Shown in pieces: positions 54,832 to 63,778 of a stretch of 64,000 bases of DNA. The notes below the pieces were generated by a model that was given only the letters and a program-made list of their open reading frames with translations, had not been told where the DNA came from and did not search any database. A program made the translations under genes and the position numbers. Within the stretch, counting starts at the first letter, position 1. The number at the start of each line of letters is the position of its first letter. Source of the DNA: Caenispirillum bisanense (GTDB lineage: Bacteria; Pseudomonadota; Alphaproteobacteria; Rhodospirillales; UBA2165); contig CAMDWJ010000010.1 in NCBI GenBank assembly GCA_945877815.1, forward strand, positions 47,860 to 111,859. Reading direction: 5' to 3'.

Positions 54832-55467
54832 TTGGATAAACCCGTAGGCCGACTCCACTCGGTTCCGGAAAAGACACCCGTCGAACGGCCATCGCGCGCC
54901 GAGGCGGAAGACGCCGTCCGCACCTTGTTACGATGGGCGGGCGACGATCCTGCCCGCCAAGGACTATTGGAGACGCCGAGCCGAGTGGTGCGCGCCTACG
55001 AGGAATGGTTCCAGGGTTATCACGATGATCCTCATGAACTGCTGCAAAAAACTTTCGAGGAAACCGAAGGTTACGACGAGATGGTCGTTCTAAAGGACAT
55101 CGCTTTTTCGTCGCACTGCGAACATCATATGGCGCCGATCATCGGCCAGGCGCATGTCGCCTATTTGCCGACCAACAAGGTCGTCGGCATTTCCAAACTC
55201 GCGCGTCTGGTGGAGGTTTATGCCCGTCGTTTGCAGATTCAGGAGAAGATGACCTCCGAGATTGCCAATGCGTTGCAACAAATTTTGCAGCCGAAGGGCG
55301 TCGCCGTGGTGATCGAAGCTTCGCACGAATGCATTACCACGCGCGGTGTCAATAAGCCGGGTGTCACGATGGTGACTAGCCGTATGCTTGGCGCCTTCCG
55401 CGACGACGCCTCGACACGGCGCGAGTTTTTAGCTGTGATCGGCAATCCGGTCAGCCATCATTCCTGA
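54832..55467 (+). CDS. folE: GTP cyclohydrolase I
   Basis: 211 residues from TTG at 54832, which has GGAGGAGG shortly upstream. The zinc and active-site residues are in [22 protein letters not shown], followed by [10 protein letters not shown] and the [11 protein letters not shown] motif with a second zinc cysteine. It turns GTP into dihydroneopterin triphosphate for folate. The N-terminal 25 residues are poorly conserved. It precedes argE by 23 bases. Confidence 0.96.
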   Translation: MDKPVGRLHSVPEKTPVERPSRAEAEDAVRTLLRWAGDDPARQGLLETPSRVVRAYEEWFQGYHDDPHELLQKTFEETEGYDEMVVLKDIAFSSHCEHHMAPIIGQAHVAYLPTNKVVGISKLARLVEVYARRLQIQEKMTSEIANALQQILQPKGVAVVIEASHECITTRGVNKPGVTMVTSRMLGAFRDDASTRREFLAVIGNPVSHHS

Positions 55468-55490
55468 GCGCCCCCATTCTTGGTGACGCT

Positions 55491-56651
55491 GTGTCCATGA
55501 CATCCGAGGAGATGCTGGCGTGCTTGGTGGCGTTCGATACGGTCTCCGATCGGCCCAATCGCGCGATGATGGATTTTATTGCGGACTACCTTGACGGCTT
55601 TGGCATCAAGGCCGCGCTTGCCGTCGATCCTTCCGGGACCAAGGCCGATCTGATCGCAACTATCGGTCCGGCTAAGGAGGGCGGTATCATTCTCTCCGGC
55701 CATACGGACGTTGTGCCCGTCGCGGGACAGGCTTGGACAAGCAATCCCTTTAGCTTGGTGGCGCGCGACGACCGTCTTTACGGGCGTGGTGCCGCCGATA
55801 TGAAAGGATTCATCGCGGTGGCGTTGGCACTTGTGCCGGAATTTCTGACGCGTCCCCTCGCCCGTCCGTTCCATCTCGTGTTGAGTTACGATGAGGAAGT
55901 CGGCTGCTTAGGCGCGCCTGCCCTGATTGCCCGCTATATAAGGGATTTTCCGCGGGCCTTCGCTGCGGTGGTCGGCGAACCGACAGGAATGCGGATCGCC
56001 AATGCCCATAAAGGCGTCGCCGTCTATCGCACGCACGTGAGCGGCAAGCCGGGTCATTCGTCCAATCCGGCAGCCGGCGTCAATGCCATCTCGGTTGCAG
56101 CGGAGTGCATCAAGTTCCTGATGGATGAAGCCGAGACACTCAAGAAAACCGGACGCAGCGACCGGCGTTTCGATCCGCCTCATGCCACCGTCAGTATCGG
56201 CACCATCGAGGGCGGCGCGGCGATGAACATTATCGCGGGCGAATGCGGCTTCGTGTGGGATTGCCGTTCGGTGGCCGCGTCGGAGGCGGCCGAGTTGGAA
56301 GCCCGCTTCGACGATCATTGTGCGCTTGAACTTGTACCGGCGATGAAGGAACGCTTCCCAGAGACTGGTATCGTCACGCATCGTCATTGCGTCGTGCCGC
56401 CGCTGACGGCCGATCCCGCGAATCCCCTGGACGCCTTGGCGCGGCGCTTGACGGGTCAGAACGAGGCGGTGGTCAGTTCGTTCGCGGCCGAAGCCGGCAT
56501 GTTCCAGCAAGCCGGCATACCGGCGATCCTGTGCGGGCCAGGCGAGATCGCCCAGGCCCATCAGCCCGATGAATTCGTGACCCGCGATCAGTTGGAGATT
56601 TGTGCCCGCTTTTTACGCGCGCTCGGCGGTTGGGCGGCGCAGCCGGCCTAG
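55491..56651 (+). CDS. argE: Acetylornithine deacetylase
   Basis: 386 residues. M20 metallopeptidase features: GHTDVVPV with the first zinc His and Asp near residue 68, RGAADMKGF with the bridging Asp, DEEVGCLGA with the catalytic Glu pair. It deacetylates N-acetylornithine in the linear arginine pathway. Start is GTG 55491 or ATG 55497. It is on the opposite strand from argF-argD 2 kb further on, so arginine genes are clustered loosely but not in one operon. Confidence 0.93.
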   Translation: MSMTSEEMLACLVAFDTVSDRPNRAMMDFIADYLDGFGIKAALAVDPSGTKADLIATIGPAKEGGIILSGHTDVVPVAGQAWTSNPFSLVARDDRLYGRGAADMKGFIAVALALVPEFLTRPLARPFHLVLSYDEEVGCLGAPALIARYIRDFPRAFAAVVGEPTGMRIANAHKGVAVYRTHVSGKPGHSSNPAAGVNAISVAAECIKFLMDEAETLKKTGRSDRRFDPPHATVSIGTIEGGAAMNIIAGECGFVWDCRSVAASEAAELEARFDDHCALELVPAMKERFPETGIVTHRHCVVPPLTADPANPLDALARRLTGQNEAVVSSFAAEAGMFQQAGIPAILCGPGEIAQAHQPDEFVTRDQLEICARFLRALGGWAAQPA

Positions 56652-56664
56652 CAATCGGCCGGGA

Positions 56665-57255
56665 CTACATCACGTATTGGCGTAGATGGGTTGCGATGTT
56701 GCGGTTCATTTCGGCGTTGAAATCCGCCATCATTTTCTCGACGAGTTCGTACATGATCTTGTGACGTTCGGCGAGGGTCGCATCCTCGCGTACCGTCGTG
56801 GCATGCTCGGCCTTGGCCTGGATGTGAGCGCGCCGCTGCCCGTTGGCGTCATAGATCGTCAGCACCGCATCGACAAATCCTTCGTAACGGTCCGACAGCT
56901 CTTTCTTGAACAAGCCCGTAAATCCCTTGTCGGTGTTCAGCGTGCGGCCGACCGCTTCGGCCCGGACGATGGTGAAGCGCGCCGTCGTTCCCGGACCGCC
57001 GCGCGCGACCAGTCGGTCGCCTGCCCAATTGCGAAGTGCTGCTTCAGGCGGCGTCGGGAAGAGATGCCCAATATTCGGCGGTTCCGTGCTTTGGGTCGCC
57101 GTGGATTCAATTTTGAGGTCGCTGACCAGCAACTGCACCGGCGGCAAGTGTTTGAAGGTCATCTCCGCGAAACGTTCGGGCGGAGTGGAAGAAGCGCAAC
57201 CGGCAAGACCGGCGACTACGGCGCAGAGCACCAGGGTTTGGGAAAATTTCAGCAT
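56665..57255 (-). CDS. Putative lipoprotein of unknown function
   Basis: 196 residues from ATG at 57255. A signal peptide with lipobox L-A-G-C (Cys20) is followed by a domain with FKHLPPVQLLVSDLKIES and RFTIVRAEAVGRTL segments. The C-terminal EKMMADFNAEMNRNIATHLRQYVM segment is helical. The pattern recalls small alphaproteobacterial lipoproteins without known function. A start at 57279 would only lengthen the leader. It converges on argE with 13 bases between stops. Confidence 0.82.
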   Translation of the reverse strand: MLKFSQTLVLCAVVAGLAGCASSTPPERFAEMTFKHLPPVQLLVSDLKIESTATQSTEPPNIGHLFPTPPEAALRNWAGDRLVARGGPGTTARFTIVRAEAVGRTLNTDKGFTGLFKKELSDRYEGFVDAVLTIYDANGQRRAHIQAKAEHATTVREDATLAERHKIMYELVEKMMADFNAEMNRNIATHLRQYVM

Positions 57256-57346
57256 AATCAAAGATCGCACGGGTTGCATTGCTGTTCAAGGACAAGGGTA
57301 GTCGTTCCCTGCGTCATATTTGTGACCGGCGGCTCGCGCAGGCCGC

Positions 57347-58267
57347 TCAGTTTTCGCGGCGCAGCGTTTCAAGCTGCGCATCGTCGAATGAATAGTCGGT
57401 GCGGCAGAATTCGCAGGTTGCCACGATCAGGCCATCATCCGTCTTCATATCGGAAAGTTCGTGCGCCGAGAAGGAGGCCAGCGTGCGTGCCACCTTGTCG
57501 CGCGAGCAGCGGCAATGAAAGCGCAAGGGCCGCCCGTCGAATACGCGCACGCCTTTTTCGTGATAAAGCCGGTAGAGCAGGCTGTCGGCGGAGGTGTTGG
57601 AATCGAGCATCTCGCGCGCTGTCATGGAATTCATTAAAACGACGGCGTTGCGCCAATTTTCCTCTTCTTCTTGTGGATCGATGCCCGTTCTTTCGGGACG
57701 CGGCAGGCGTTGCAGCATGAGGGCCGCCGCGCGCGCATCCTTGCCGTCTTGACCCGGATCGGCGACCAGCATGATTGCGGTCTCCAATTGTTCGGATTGG
57801 CGAAAATAGGCGGCGGCGCAATCCGACAGCGAGTCGCCTTCGATCGCGGTGATGCCTTGATAACGCGTCGTGTTCGGTCCCTGGTCGACCGTGAAGGCGA
57901 TATGTCCGCTGCCCAGCAGTTCACGGATCGATATATCGTCCTCCTCGTCGCCAAGTTCGTCCTCGCGGTAGCGGGCGTAGGCGCGCATTCCGCCGTCACT
58001 GGCAACGTCCGCCATCATCATGCGGACCGGCCCGTCGCTGGACGTCTGCACCGTGAAGGTGCCGGCATATTTGAGCGAGGTCGAAAGGGCGGCCGACAGA
58101 GCCAGGGTTTCGCCCAGTAACCGCGCGACGGCGGGCGGATAGTCATGCGGCGCCAATATATCGGCGTAGGCCGAGCCTAGGCGAACGAGCTTGCCGCGTA
58201 CGTCGCACCCTTCAATTTGGAATGGACGAACGATGCTGGGAAAGATGGGGGATGCGGAGGCAGTCAT
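57347..58267 (-). CDS. hslO: Redox-regulated chaperone Hsp33
   Basis: 306 residues from ATG at 58267 (a TTG two codons earlier is less likely). The zinc-binding redox switch is in the C-terminal region as C-R-C-S followed about 30 residues later by CEFC. On oxidation the zinc is lost and the protein becomes a holdase for unfolding proteins. It is on the minus strand, 70 bases after the GFA-family gene. Confidence 0.96.
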   Translation of the reverse strand: MTASASPIFPSIVRPFQIEGCDVRGKLVRLGSAYADILAPHDYPPAVARLLGETLALSAALSTSLKYAGTFTVQTSSDGPVRMMMADVASDGGMRAYARYREDELGDEEDDISIRELLGSGHIAFTVDQGPNTTRYQGITAIEGDSLSDCAAAYFRQSEQLETAIMLVADPGQDGKDARAAALMLQRLPRPERTGIDPQEEEENWRNAVVLMNSMTAREMLDSNTSADSLLYRLYHEKGVRVFDGRPLRFHCRCSRDKVARTLASFSAHELSDMKTDDGLIVATCEFCRTDYSFDDAQLETLRREN

Positions 58268-58337
58268 GGACAATCATATAGATTGCCCAAACACGCCGTA
58301 AAGGGCGCTGTCGCACGGGCCGACCCGAACGCGCGCC

Positions 58338-58685
58338 CTAGAAACTTTCTCCGTCGAACGGAGTGATTTTAAGCGTGCCGAGATCGACCCCCTCCAGGCA
58401 GCGTACATTAACGGCGGCCGTGGGATTGCCTCTGGGGTCTTCGCCTTCGCTATACGGAGCAATGCCGCAGGTCGAGCAGAAATGATGCTCAAGCGTGTGC
58501 TTGTTGAAAGTGTAGGTGGATAGGTCGTCTTGGTCGCTAACGAGGTCGAATTGGCTACGTGGTACGAACCACAAGAGCCCGCCGCGGCGCCGGCACATAG
58601 AGCAATTGCAGTCGATGACCTGACCGATGGTGCCTTCGACCGTGAATTTGACGCCGCCGCAATGGCAGCTGCCGTTGTAGATCAT
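58338..58685 (-). CDS. GFA-family (glutathione-dependent formaldehyde-activating-like) zinc protein
   Basis: 115 residues. Zinc-binding cysteines are in SCHCGGVKF, the CNCSMCRRRG motif and HFCSTCGIAPYSE, the standard Gfa/CENP-V layout. Most family members have no proven formaldehyde activity, and the fold may serve other glutathione adducts. It lies 39 bases after argF on the same strand. Confidence 0.94.
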   Translation of the reverse strand: MIYNGSCHCGGVKFTVEGTIGQVIDCNCSMCRRRGGLLWFVPRSQFDLVSDQDDLSTYTFNKHTLEHHFCSTCGIAPYSEGEDPRGNPTAAVNVRCLEGVDLGTLKITPFDGESF

Positions 58686-58724
58686 TATGCGTCTCCTTTC
58701 GGTAGCTAAGCGAAAAAGAGACTT

Positions 58725-59633
58725 TTAGTTCCCGTCCATGCACCAGGCGAGAATGCCTTTTTGGGCGTGCAGGCGGTTTTCGGCTTCGTCCCAGACGACC
58801 GATTGCGGACCATCGATGACTTCGTCGGAGACTTCCTGGCCGCGATGCGCCGGCAGGCAATGCATGAACAGAGCGTTCTTGCGTGCGTTCCGCATCAGCC
58901 GCGCGTTCACTTGATAGGGGGTGAGGGCGCGTAGCCGGCGCGCAGTCTGGTCCTCGTCGCCCATCGAGATCCAGGTATCGGTGACAACGCAATCCGCACC
59001 TTTGGCGGCCTCGGCGGGGTCGGTGGTGGTTGTGATTTCGGCCCCCTCGCCGCGTGCCCATTGAACGAGTTGCGTAGGCAACGCGTATTCCGATGGGGTC
59101 GCCACGCGGAACGCGAAGCCGAATCTGACGGCGGCGTGCAGCCATGAGACCGCGACATTGTTGGCATCGCCGAGCCACGCAACGGTCTTTCCCTTGATGG
59201 GGCCGCGATGTTCTTCAAAGGTCATGACGTCGGCCATGATTTGGCATGGATGCGAGGCATCGGTCAGGCCGTTGATGACGGGGATCGACGCGGATTCGGC
59301 GAGTTCGATGAGTTTGTCTGCAGCATTGGTGCGCAGCATGATCGCATCGGCATAACGCGACAGCACGCGTCCGGTATCCGCGATTGTTTCGCCGCGGCCC
59401 AATTGCGAATCTCCGGAACTCAACGTGATGACGTGGCCGCCAAGCTGACGCATGCCGACCTCGAACGAAACGCGCGTGCGGGTCGATGCCTTCTCGAAGA
59501 TCATCACGAGCGTGCGCCCACGCAATAGATCGAGCTGCTTTACGTTGCTCTTCTTGAAAGCGATCGCGCGATCGAGAATCTCGCGCAACGTCTCCGACGG
59601 AAATAAATGAATATCGAGAAAATGCCTAGCCAT
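58725..59633 (-). CDS. argF: Ornithine carbamoyltransferase
   Basis: 302 residues. The carbamoyl-phosphate loop is [13 protein letters not shown] (S-T-R-T-R) near residue 48, and HPCQ lies near residue 127. The ornithine-binding part includes a C-terminal HCLPAHRG motif near residue 260. It makes citrulline in arginine synthesis. The 17-base gap to argD upstream indicates an argD-argF operon. Confidence 0.97.
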   Translation of the reverse strand: MARHFLDIHLFPSETLREILDRAIAFKKSNVKQLDLLRGRTLVMIFEKASTRTRVSFEVGMRQLGGHVITLSSGDSQLGRGETIADTGRVLSRYADAIMLRTNAADKLIELAESASIPVINGLTDASHPCQIMADVMTFEEHRGPIKGKTVAWLGDANNVAVSWLHAAVRFGFAFRVATPSEYALPTQLVQWARGEGAEITTTTDPAEAAKGADCVVTDTWISMGDEDQTARRLRALTPYQVNARLMRNARKNALFMHCLPAHRGQEVSDEVIDGPQSVVWDEAENRLHAQKGILAWCMDGN

Positions 59634-59650
59634 CGCTTCGCACCTTAGAT

Positions 59651-60829
59651 TCAGGCGCGCGCGAGGTCGGCGCAGACGCCTTCGAATATGCCGCAGGCTT
59701 CTTCGATGTGCGACGGCTCGACGATCAGCGGTGGAACGAAGCGTATGACATTGTTGCCGGCAACGACCGTCAACATGCCCTTGTCCTCGAGCTTACGTAC
59801 GATGTCGGTGTTTACCGGCTTGTTGCACTCGACCCCGATCATTAGGCCCAATCCACGCACCTCTTTGAGAACGCCCGGATAGGCCGTTACGATTTTGTTC
59901 AGACGTGCCATCAGCAACGTCCCCATTTCCCGCACGTGAGCGAGGAATTTTTCGTCCATGACGATGTCGAGCACTGCGTTGGCAGCGGCACAGGCGAGCG
60001 GATTGCCGCCAAATGTCGAGCCATGCGTGCCGGGCGCCATGACCGCGCTGACGCGCTCGTTGGCGAGGCACGCGCCAATGGGGAAGCCGCCGCCAAGACC
60101 CTTGGCGAGCGCCATGACGTCCGGTGCTGCGCCCGACCATTCATAGGCGAACAGTTTTCCGGTGCGTCCGATGCCGGTCTGTACCTCGTCGTACATCAAA
60201 AGGATGCCAAATTCGTCGGCGGCACTGCGCAAGGCGCGCAGATAATCGGCATCGGCGGGGTGGATGCCGCTCTCGCCTTGTACCGGCTCGACAATGATTG
60301 CCGCAGTCTGATCGGTGATCGCTGCGCGCAGCGCGTTCATGTTGCCGAACGGCACCTGATCGAAGTGATCGACCGCCGGCAGGAAGCCGTCGAGATGCTT
60401 TTCGTTCTTTGAGGCCGAAATCGTGTGCATCGTACGGCCATGGAAGCTGTTGGACGCGGTGACGACGCGATATCGGCCCGGGCGACCGTTCTTCTGGTGA
60501 TAGCGACGCACGAGCTTCAGCCCGGCCTCAACGGCTTCCGCGCCGGAATTGCAGAAGAAAGCCGTGGATGCGAAGCTCGCATCGACCAGTCGTTGCGCCA
60601 AGCGCTCTTGACCGGAAATACGGTAGAGGTTGGAGGTGTGCAGCACCTTGTCGATCTGGGCGTGCAGCGCCGCAGTCAGGTGCGAATGGGCATGACCCAA
60701 CGATGACACCGCGACCCCGGATGCGAAATCCAGGAACCGCCGCCCATCTTGAGTAAACAAGTAAACGCCGTTGCCGCGCTCGAACGCTAAGTCCGCCCGG
60801 GCGTAGGTCGGCATGACCGCGTTGGTCAC
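59651..60829 (-). CDS. argD: Acetylornithine aminotransferase
   Basis: 392 residues. Class III aminotransferase with [13 protein letters not shown] near residue 96, SFHGRTMHT near 128, [13 protein letters not shown] near 215, and the PLP lysine in [14 protein letters not shown] near residue 240. It converts N-acetylglutamate semialdehyde to N-acetylornithine. The GTG at 60829 gives the usual N-terminus; ATG 60814 is an alternative. First gene of argD-argF. Confidence 0.96.
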   Translation of the reverse strand: MTNAVMPTYARADLAFERGNGVYLFTQDGRRFLDFASGVAVSSLGHAHSHLTAALHAQIDKVLHTSNLYRISGQERLAQRLVDASFASTAFFCNSGAEAVEAGLKLVRRYHQKNGRPGRYRVVTASNSFHGRTMHTISASKNEKHLDGFLPAVDHFDQVPFGNMNALRAAITDQTAAIIVEPVQGESGIHPADADYLRALRSAADEFGILLMYDEVQTGIGRTGKLFAYEWSGAAPDVMALAKGLGGGFPIGACLANERVSAVMAPGTHGSTFGGNPLACAAANAVLDIVMDEKFLAHVREMGTLLMARLNKIVTAYPGVLKEVRGLGLMIGVECNKPVNTDIVRKLEDKGMLTVVAGNNVIRFVPPLIVEPSHIEEACGIFEGVCADLARA

Positions 60830-61000
60830 ATCGCTCTCCCCGAAACAAATTCGGGACAGTGCGGGTAAGCGACCGTCCCGGAAAGCGCGGAAGTATCGTG
60901 ATCCGGGCGCCGTCTGTCAACGGGGATACCCCGAAGGCCCGCAACCGAACCTAGCGGGCCCAGGCGGTTTCCTGTCACGGTAAAGTGGTCTAAATTGATC
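60830..61000. promoter_or_regulatory. Divergent region between argD and the FMN riboswitch
   Basis: No gene is seen. It should contain the argD-argF promoter on the minus strand and the promoter for the riboswitch transcript on the plus strand. No ARG-box-like operator could be identified by eye. Confidence 0.4.
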
Positions 61001-61028
61001 CCGTCGGTGGGGGTTTCCCCACCGGCGG
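61001..61028 (+). other. 12-base-pair hairpin directly upstream of the FMN aptamer
   Basis: 61001-61012 pairs with 61017-61028 (eleven Watson-Crick pairs and one T-G pair) around a GTTT loop. Its right arm is a copy of the aptamer's own core segment at 61050-61062. Its last base is also the first base of the aptamer closing stem. Confidence 0.75.
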
Positions 61029-61174
61029 GTTCTCGGGGCGGGGCGAAAATCCCCACCGGCGGTAAACGCGCAAAAGCGTAAGCCCGCGAGCGCCTCGGCG
61101 GCGGTGCCGTCCGAGGGTCAGCAGATCCGGTGCGACTCCGGAGCCGACGGTCATAGTCCGGAAGTGAGAGAACC
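61028..61174 (+). promoter_or_regulatory. FMN riboswitch (RFN element)
   Basis: The closing stem P1 is GTTCTC (61029-61034) with GAGAAC (61168-61173), extended by G61028-C61174. Between them lie the hallmark RFN segments in order: GGGGCGGGGCGAAAATCCCC, ACCGGCGGTAA, AGCCCGCGAGC, GTCAGCAGATCCGGTG, CCGACGGTCATAGTCCGGA and GAAGTGAGAG. Such elements bind FMN and shut off riboflavin genes. The gene controlled is the lumazine synthase starting at 61262. Confidence 0.96.
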
Positions 61175-61185
61175 ACAGATTGCGA

Positions 61186-61207
61186 GGGTGCTTAATGATT
61201 AGCACCC
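61186..61207 (+). promoter_or_regulatory. Possible expression-platform hairpin of the FMN riboswitch
   Basis: GGGTGCT (61186-61192) pairs with AGCACCC (61201-61207), twelve bases after the aptamer and 54 bases before the start codon. It has no clear U-run behind it, so it may act with Rho or alter ribosome access rather than be a classical terminator. Confidence 0.4.
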
Positions 61208-61261
61208 GGCTTTCGCGGTTCGTATGCCTCGATCCCTGCGTGTAACGTTGAGGATATGGTT

Positions 61262-61735
61262 ATGGATCACAGTCTCAAAGAACCTCTTATTCGCATCGCG
61301 TTCGTTCAATCGTCGTGGCACAAGTCGATCGTCGATCAGTGCCGATTCGGATTTATCGAGAAAATCGCGCGGCATGGAATAGCGGCCCGGCAGGTCGATC
61401 TTTTCGAGGTGCCGGGTGCCTTTGAAATCCCTTTGCATGTGAAAATATTGGCAAAAAGCGGTCGTTATGCGGCGATCGTCGCATCGGGACTGGTCGTGGA
61501 TGGCGGCATCTATCGGCATGAATTCGTTGCAAGCGCCGTGATCGATGCTTTGATGCAGGTCCAGCTTGAGATCGAGGTGCCGGTCATTTCTGCGGTGCTC
61601 ACCCCGCAACAGTTTCACGATCATGAGGAACATCAGCGCTTTTTCCATTCGCATTTTTTCGTCAAGGGGGCCGAGGCCGCGCGCGCCTGCGCTCGCACCA
61701 TCGATTCCCTGGCTCGGGTCGGGCACGCGATGTGA
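61262..61735 (+). CDS. ribH: 6,7-dimethyl-8-ribityllumazine synthase, RibH2 type
   Basis: 157 residues. The segment VVDGGIYRHEFVASAVIDALM, with its histidine, is typical of the decameric RibH2 branch (Brucella, Mesorhizobium) rather than the RibH1 form with RGETPHF. It condenses the pyrimidinedione with dihydroxybutanone phosphate, the step before riboflavin. ATG 61262 is preferred over 61256 because GAGG sits eight bases upstream of it but only two upstream of 61256. It is controlled by the FMN riboswitch and has no other rib gene beside it. Confidence 0.94.
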   Translation: MDHSLKEPLIRIAFVQSSWHKSIVDQCRFGFIEKIARHGIAARQVDLFEVPGAFEIPLHVKILAKSGRYAAIVASGLVVDGGIYRHEFVASAVIDALMQVQLEIEVPVISAVLTPQQFHDHEEHQRFFHSHFFVKGAEAARACARTIDSLARVGHAM

Positions 61736-61834
61736 GCGGTCGCAAAATAGGGTTTTCGTCTTCCGCGACTTGTCTTCGCGCGAGGCCTTGCCCATCATAA
61801 GCGTCCAATCATTCGCGACTATTGAAAGGCTCCT

Positions 61835-62230
61835 ATGCCGATTACTTCGGTGCGCGTCGATGTCTCGCCGGGCGAGCTTGTCGATAAGATCACCATTCTG
61901 GAGATCAAGCTCCAGCACATGGCCGAAGGCGCGGCGCGCGACAATGTGCGTCATGAATACGAGGTGCTGGAAGCGGCACGCCGCGATGCGCTGGCGGCGT
62001 CCGGCGCGCTCGACGATTTGACGGCGGCCCTCAAATCGGTGAACGAGCGGCTTTGGGTGATCGAAGACGATATCCGCGATTGTGAGCGTGCGAAAGATTT
62101 CGGCCTGAAATTCGTGGAACTCGCCCGGGCAGTCTATCACACGAACGACAAACGCGCGGGCCTCAAACGCGAGATCAACATCCTGCTCGGCTCGTCGCTG
62201 ATCGAAGAAAAATCATACGCCAAGTACTGA
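61835..62230 (+). CDS. DUF6165 protein
   Basis: 131 residues, all helical and charged, no signal or membrane helix. It fits the DUF6165 pattern: VSPGELVDKITILEIK near residue 10, LWVIEDDIRDCER near residue 72, and VYHTNDKRAGLKREIN followed by the LLGSSLIEEKSY C-terminus. Members are often found near lipopolysaccharide or glycosyltransferase genes, and the gene precedes a lipid A deacylase-like gene here. Function unknown. Confidence 0.85.
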   Translation: MPITSVRVDVSPGELVDKITILEIKLQHMAEGAARDNVRHEYEVLEAARRDALAASGALDDLTAALKSVNERLWVIEDDIRDCERAKDFGLKFVELARAVYHTNDKRAGLKREINILLGSSLIEEKSYAKY

Positions 62231-62321
62231 CGGATAGCGCGTAGGCTACTCCCGGAGCGGGGGAGTTGTTTGAAACGCCCGCGCATCCTAAACTGACGCC
62301 ATTCGATCGGGGGAAGAATTC

Positions 62322-62852
62322 GTGAGTTCTTTGAAATTGGTCCTGGCGTCCGCCGCAACGTTCCTGTTCGCATTCGCGTCTTTGCCGGCTACGGCCGAGA
62401 ATACGATGTCCGACGATCCCGATTTCATTTCGGTCAGCGCCGGCTACTTCGATTTCAACCGCCAGAAGGACGAAGGGGCCGATTTTCGCCTCGAATACCG
62501 GTCCGACTACAAGCTTTGGGTCTTCAAGCCATTCGCGGCCGTCGATTATACCTCGACCGGGCACGGCTTCGTCGGCGCGGGCATCCTGATGGATATTTAT
62601 TTCGGGCGCCGCTTCGTGCTTACCCCCTCCTTTGCGCCGCATTTGTATTGGGGCGGGGATCGCAAGCTCGATCTCGACTACCCTATCGAGTTCCGCTCCC
62701 AGTTGGAGGCGGCCTACCGCTTCGACGATCGCTCGCGCCTCGGCGTAGCCATCTCGCACTATTCAAACGCGAGCCTTGGCGATACCAATCCGGGGACCGA
62801 AGTTTTGAGCCTCTATTACTCGATCCCGCTTCAAGGCTGGCTCGGAAAGTAA
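62322..62852 (+). CDS. PagL-like lipid A 3-O-deacylase (acyloxyacyl hydrolase)
   Basis: 176 residues from GTG at 62322. A signal peptide (1-25, ending ATA) is followed by an eight-stranded barrel. The triad fits PagL: H146, S148 and E160 in ISHYSNASLGDTNPGTE keep the same spacing as H126, S128 and E140 of Pseudomonas PagL. It should remove the 3-O acyl chain from lipid A in the outer membrane. It ends 7 bases before a response regulator gene, a possible link to envelope regulation. Confidence 0.92.
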   Translation: MSSLKLVLASAATFLFAFASLPATAENTMSDDPDFISVSAGYFDFNRQKDEGADFRLEYRSDYKLWVFKPFAAVDYTSTGHGFVGAGILMDIYFGRRFVLTPSFAPHLYWGGDRKLDLDYPIEFRSQLEAAYRFDDRSRLGVAISHYSNASLGDTNPGTEVLSLYYSIPLQGWLGK

Positions 62853-62859
62853 GGGATTT

Positions 62860-63564
62860 GTGGCGGCTGGTGCGGCGCATCTTCTAATCGTTGAGGACGA
62901 CGAATTCGTCCGTCAACTTGTTGCTGCGTACCTCGAGAAAGACGGGTATCGTCTCAGCGTTGCCGGCTCGGCCAAGGTGATGCACGAAGTGCTCGACCAT
63001 ACGCCGGTTGATCTGATCATCCTGGATCTAGGGCTGCCGGACGAAGACGGTCTCACACTCATCCGTCAATTGCGCACGCGATCGCATATTCCGATCATCG
63101 TATTGACCGCGCGCATAGCGCGCGACGATAAGATCACCGCCCTTGAAATAGGCGCCGACGATTACGTGACTAAGCCGGTCGATCCGCAGGAACTCACGCT
63201 GCGCGTCGCCAATCTGCTGCGCCGGAGCGGGCCCGCGCGATCCGACGATACCGCCGCCCATGATATTCTCAATTTCGGCGCGTGGAGCCTCGATATCTCG
63301 GCGAATGCTCTGCGGGCATCGGACGGGCTCGATGTTGAATTGACGCGCGCCGAATTCGATATTCTCACGGCACTGGCGCGGGCACCCAATCGGGTTCTAA
63401 GCCGGGATTTCCTCCTGGATGCGATCAGCCGTGACGGGGATGCACCAAGCGACCGCGTGATCGATGTCATGATCAGCAGGTTGCGCAAGAAATTGCGGGA
63501 CAATTCGCGTCAGCCGATCTTGATTCAGACCGTCATGGGACGCGGCTACCGGCTTTCGGTCTAG
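62860..63564 (+). CDS. OmpR-family response regulator
   Basis: 234 residues from GTG at 62860. Receiver domain (about 7-122) with acidic pair E12/D13, phosphoacceptor D56 in LIILDLGLPD, and the lysine in VTKPVD near 105. A winged-helix DNA-binding domain (about 135-232) ends in VMGRGYRLSV. No histidine kinase gene is in the window, so it is an orphan here. It overlaps the convergent small gene by 4 bases. Confidence 0.95.
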   Translation: MAAGAAHLLIVEDDEFVRQLVAAYLEKDGYRLSVAGSAKVMHEVLDHTPVDLIILDLGLPDEDGLTLIRQLRTRSHIPIIVLTARIARDDKITALEIGADDYVTKPVDPQELTLRVANLLRRSGPARSDDTAAHDILNFGAWSLDISANALRASDGLDVELTRAEFDILTALARAPNRVLSRDFLLDAISRDGDAPSDRVIDVMISRLRKKLRDNSRQPILIQTVMGRGYRLSV

Positions 63565-63776
63565 CGGATCACCGTCTTGGATTTGAGATCGGCGGCGACC
63601 TTCATGCCGGGGGCGAATTCGACGCAGCTAAAGCGGTTTACGCTTTTTCCAGAATTCATCATCGCGGCCGACTTGTCGCATTGCGCCATGCTCTGAAACT
63701 GCCACAGTTCGACCGGCACCTCGCCCTTGGTCCCGTCGGGAGCGAGCAGGGCCAACATGAGAATGAAGGTTTTCAT
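63561..63776 (-). CDS. Small secreted protein of unknown function
   Basis: 71 residues with a short hydrophobic start (MKTFILMLALLA) and two cysteines (C33, C50) that could form a disulfide in the periplasm. The central VELWQFQSMAQCDKSAAMMN segment looks like a small alpha/beta domain of a kind common in Alphaproteobacteria, but I cannot name it. It starts two bases after the end of the next upstream gene on the same strand, so the two probably form an operon. Confidence 0.65.
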   Translation of the reverse strand: MKTFILMLALLAPDGTKGEVPVELWQFQSMAQCDKSAAMMNSGKSVNRFSCVEFAPGMKVAADLKSKTVIR

Positions 63777-63778
63777 GA

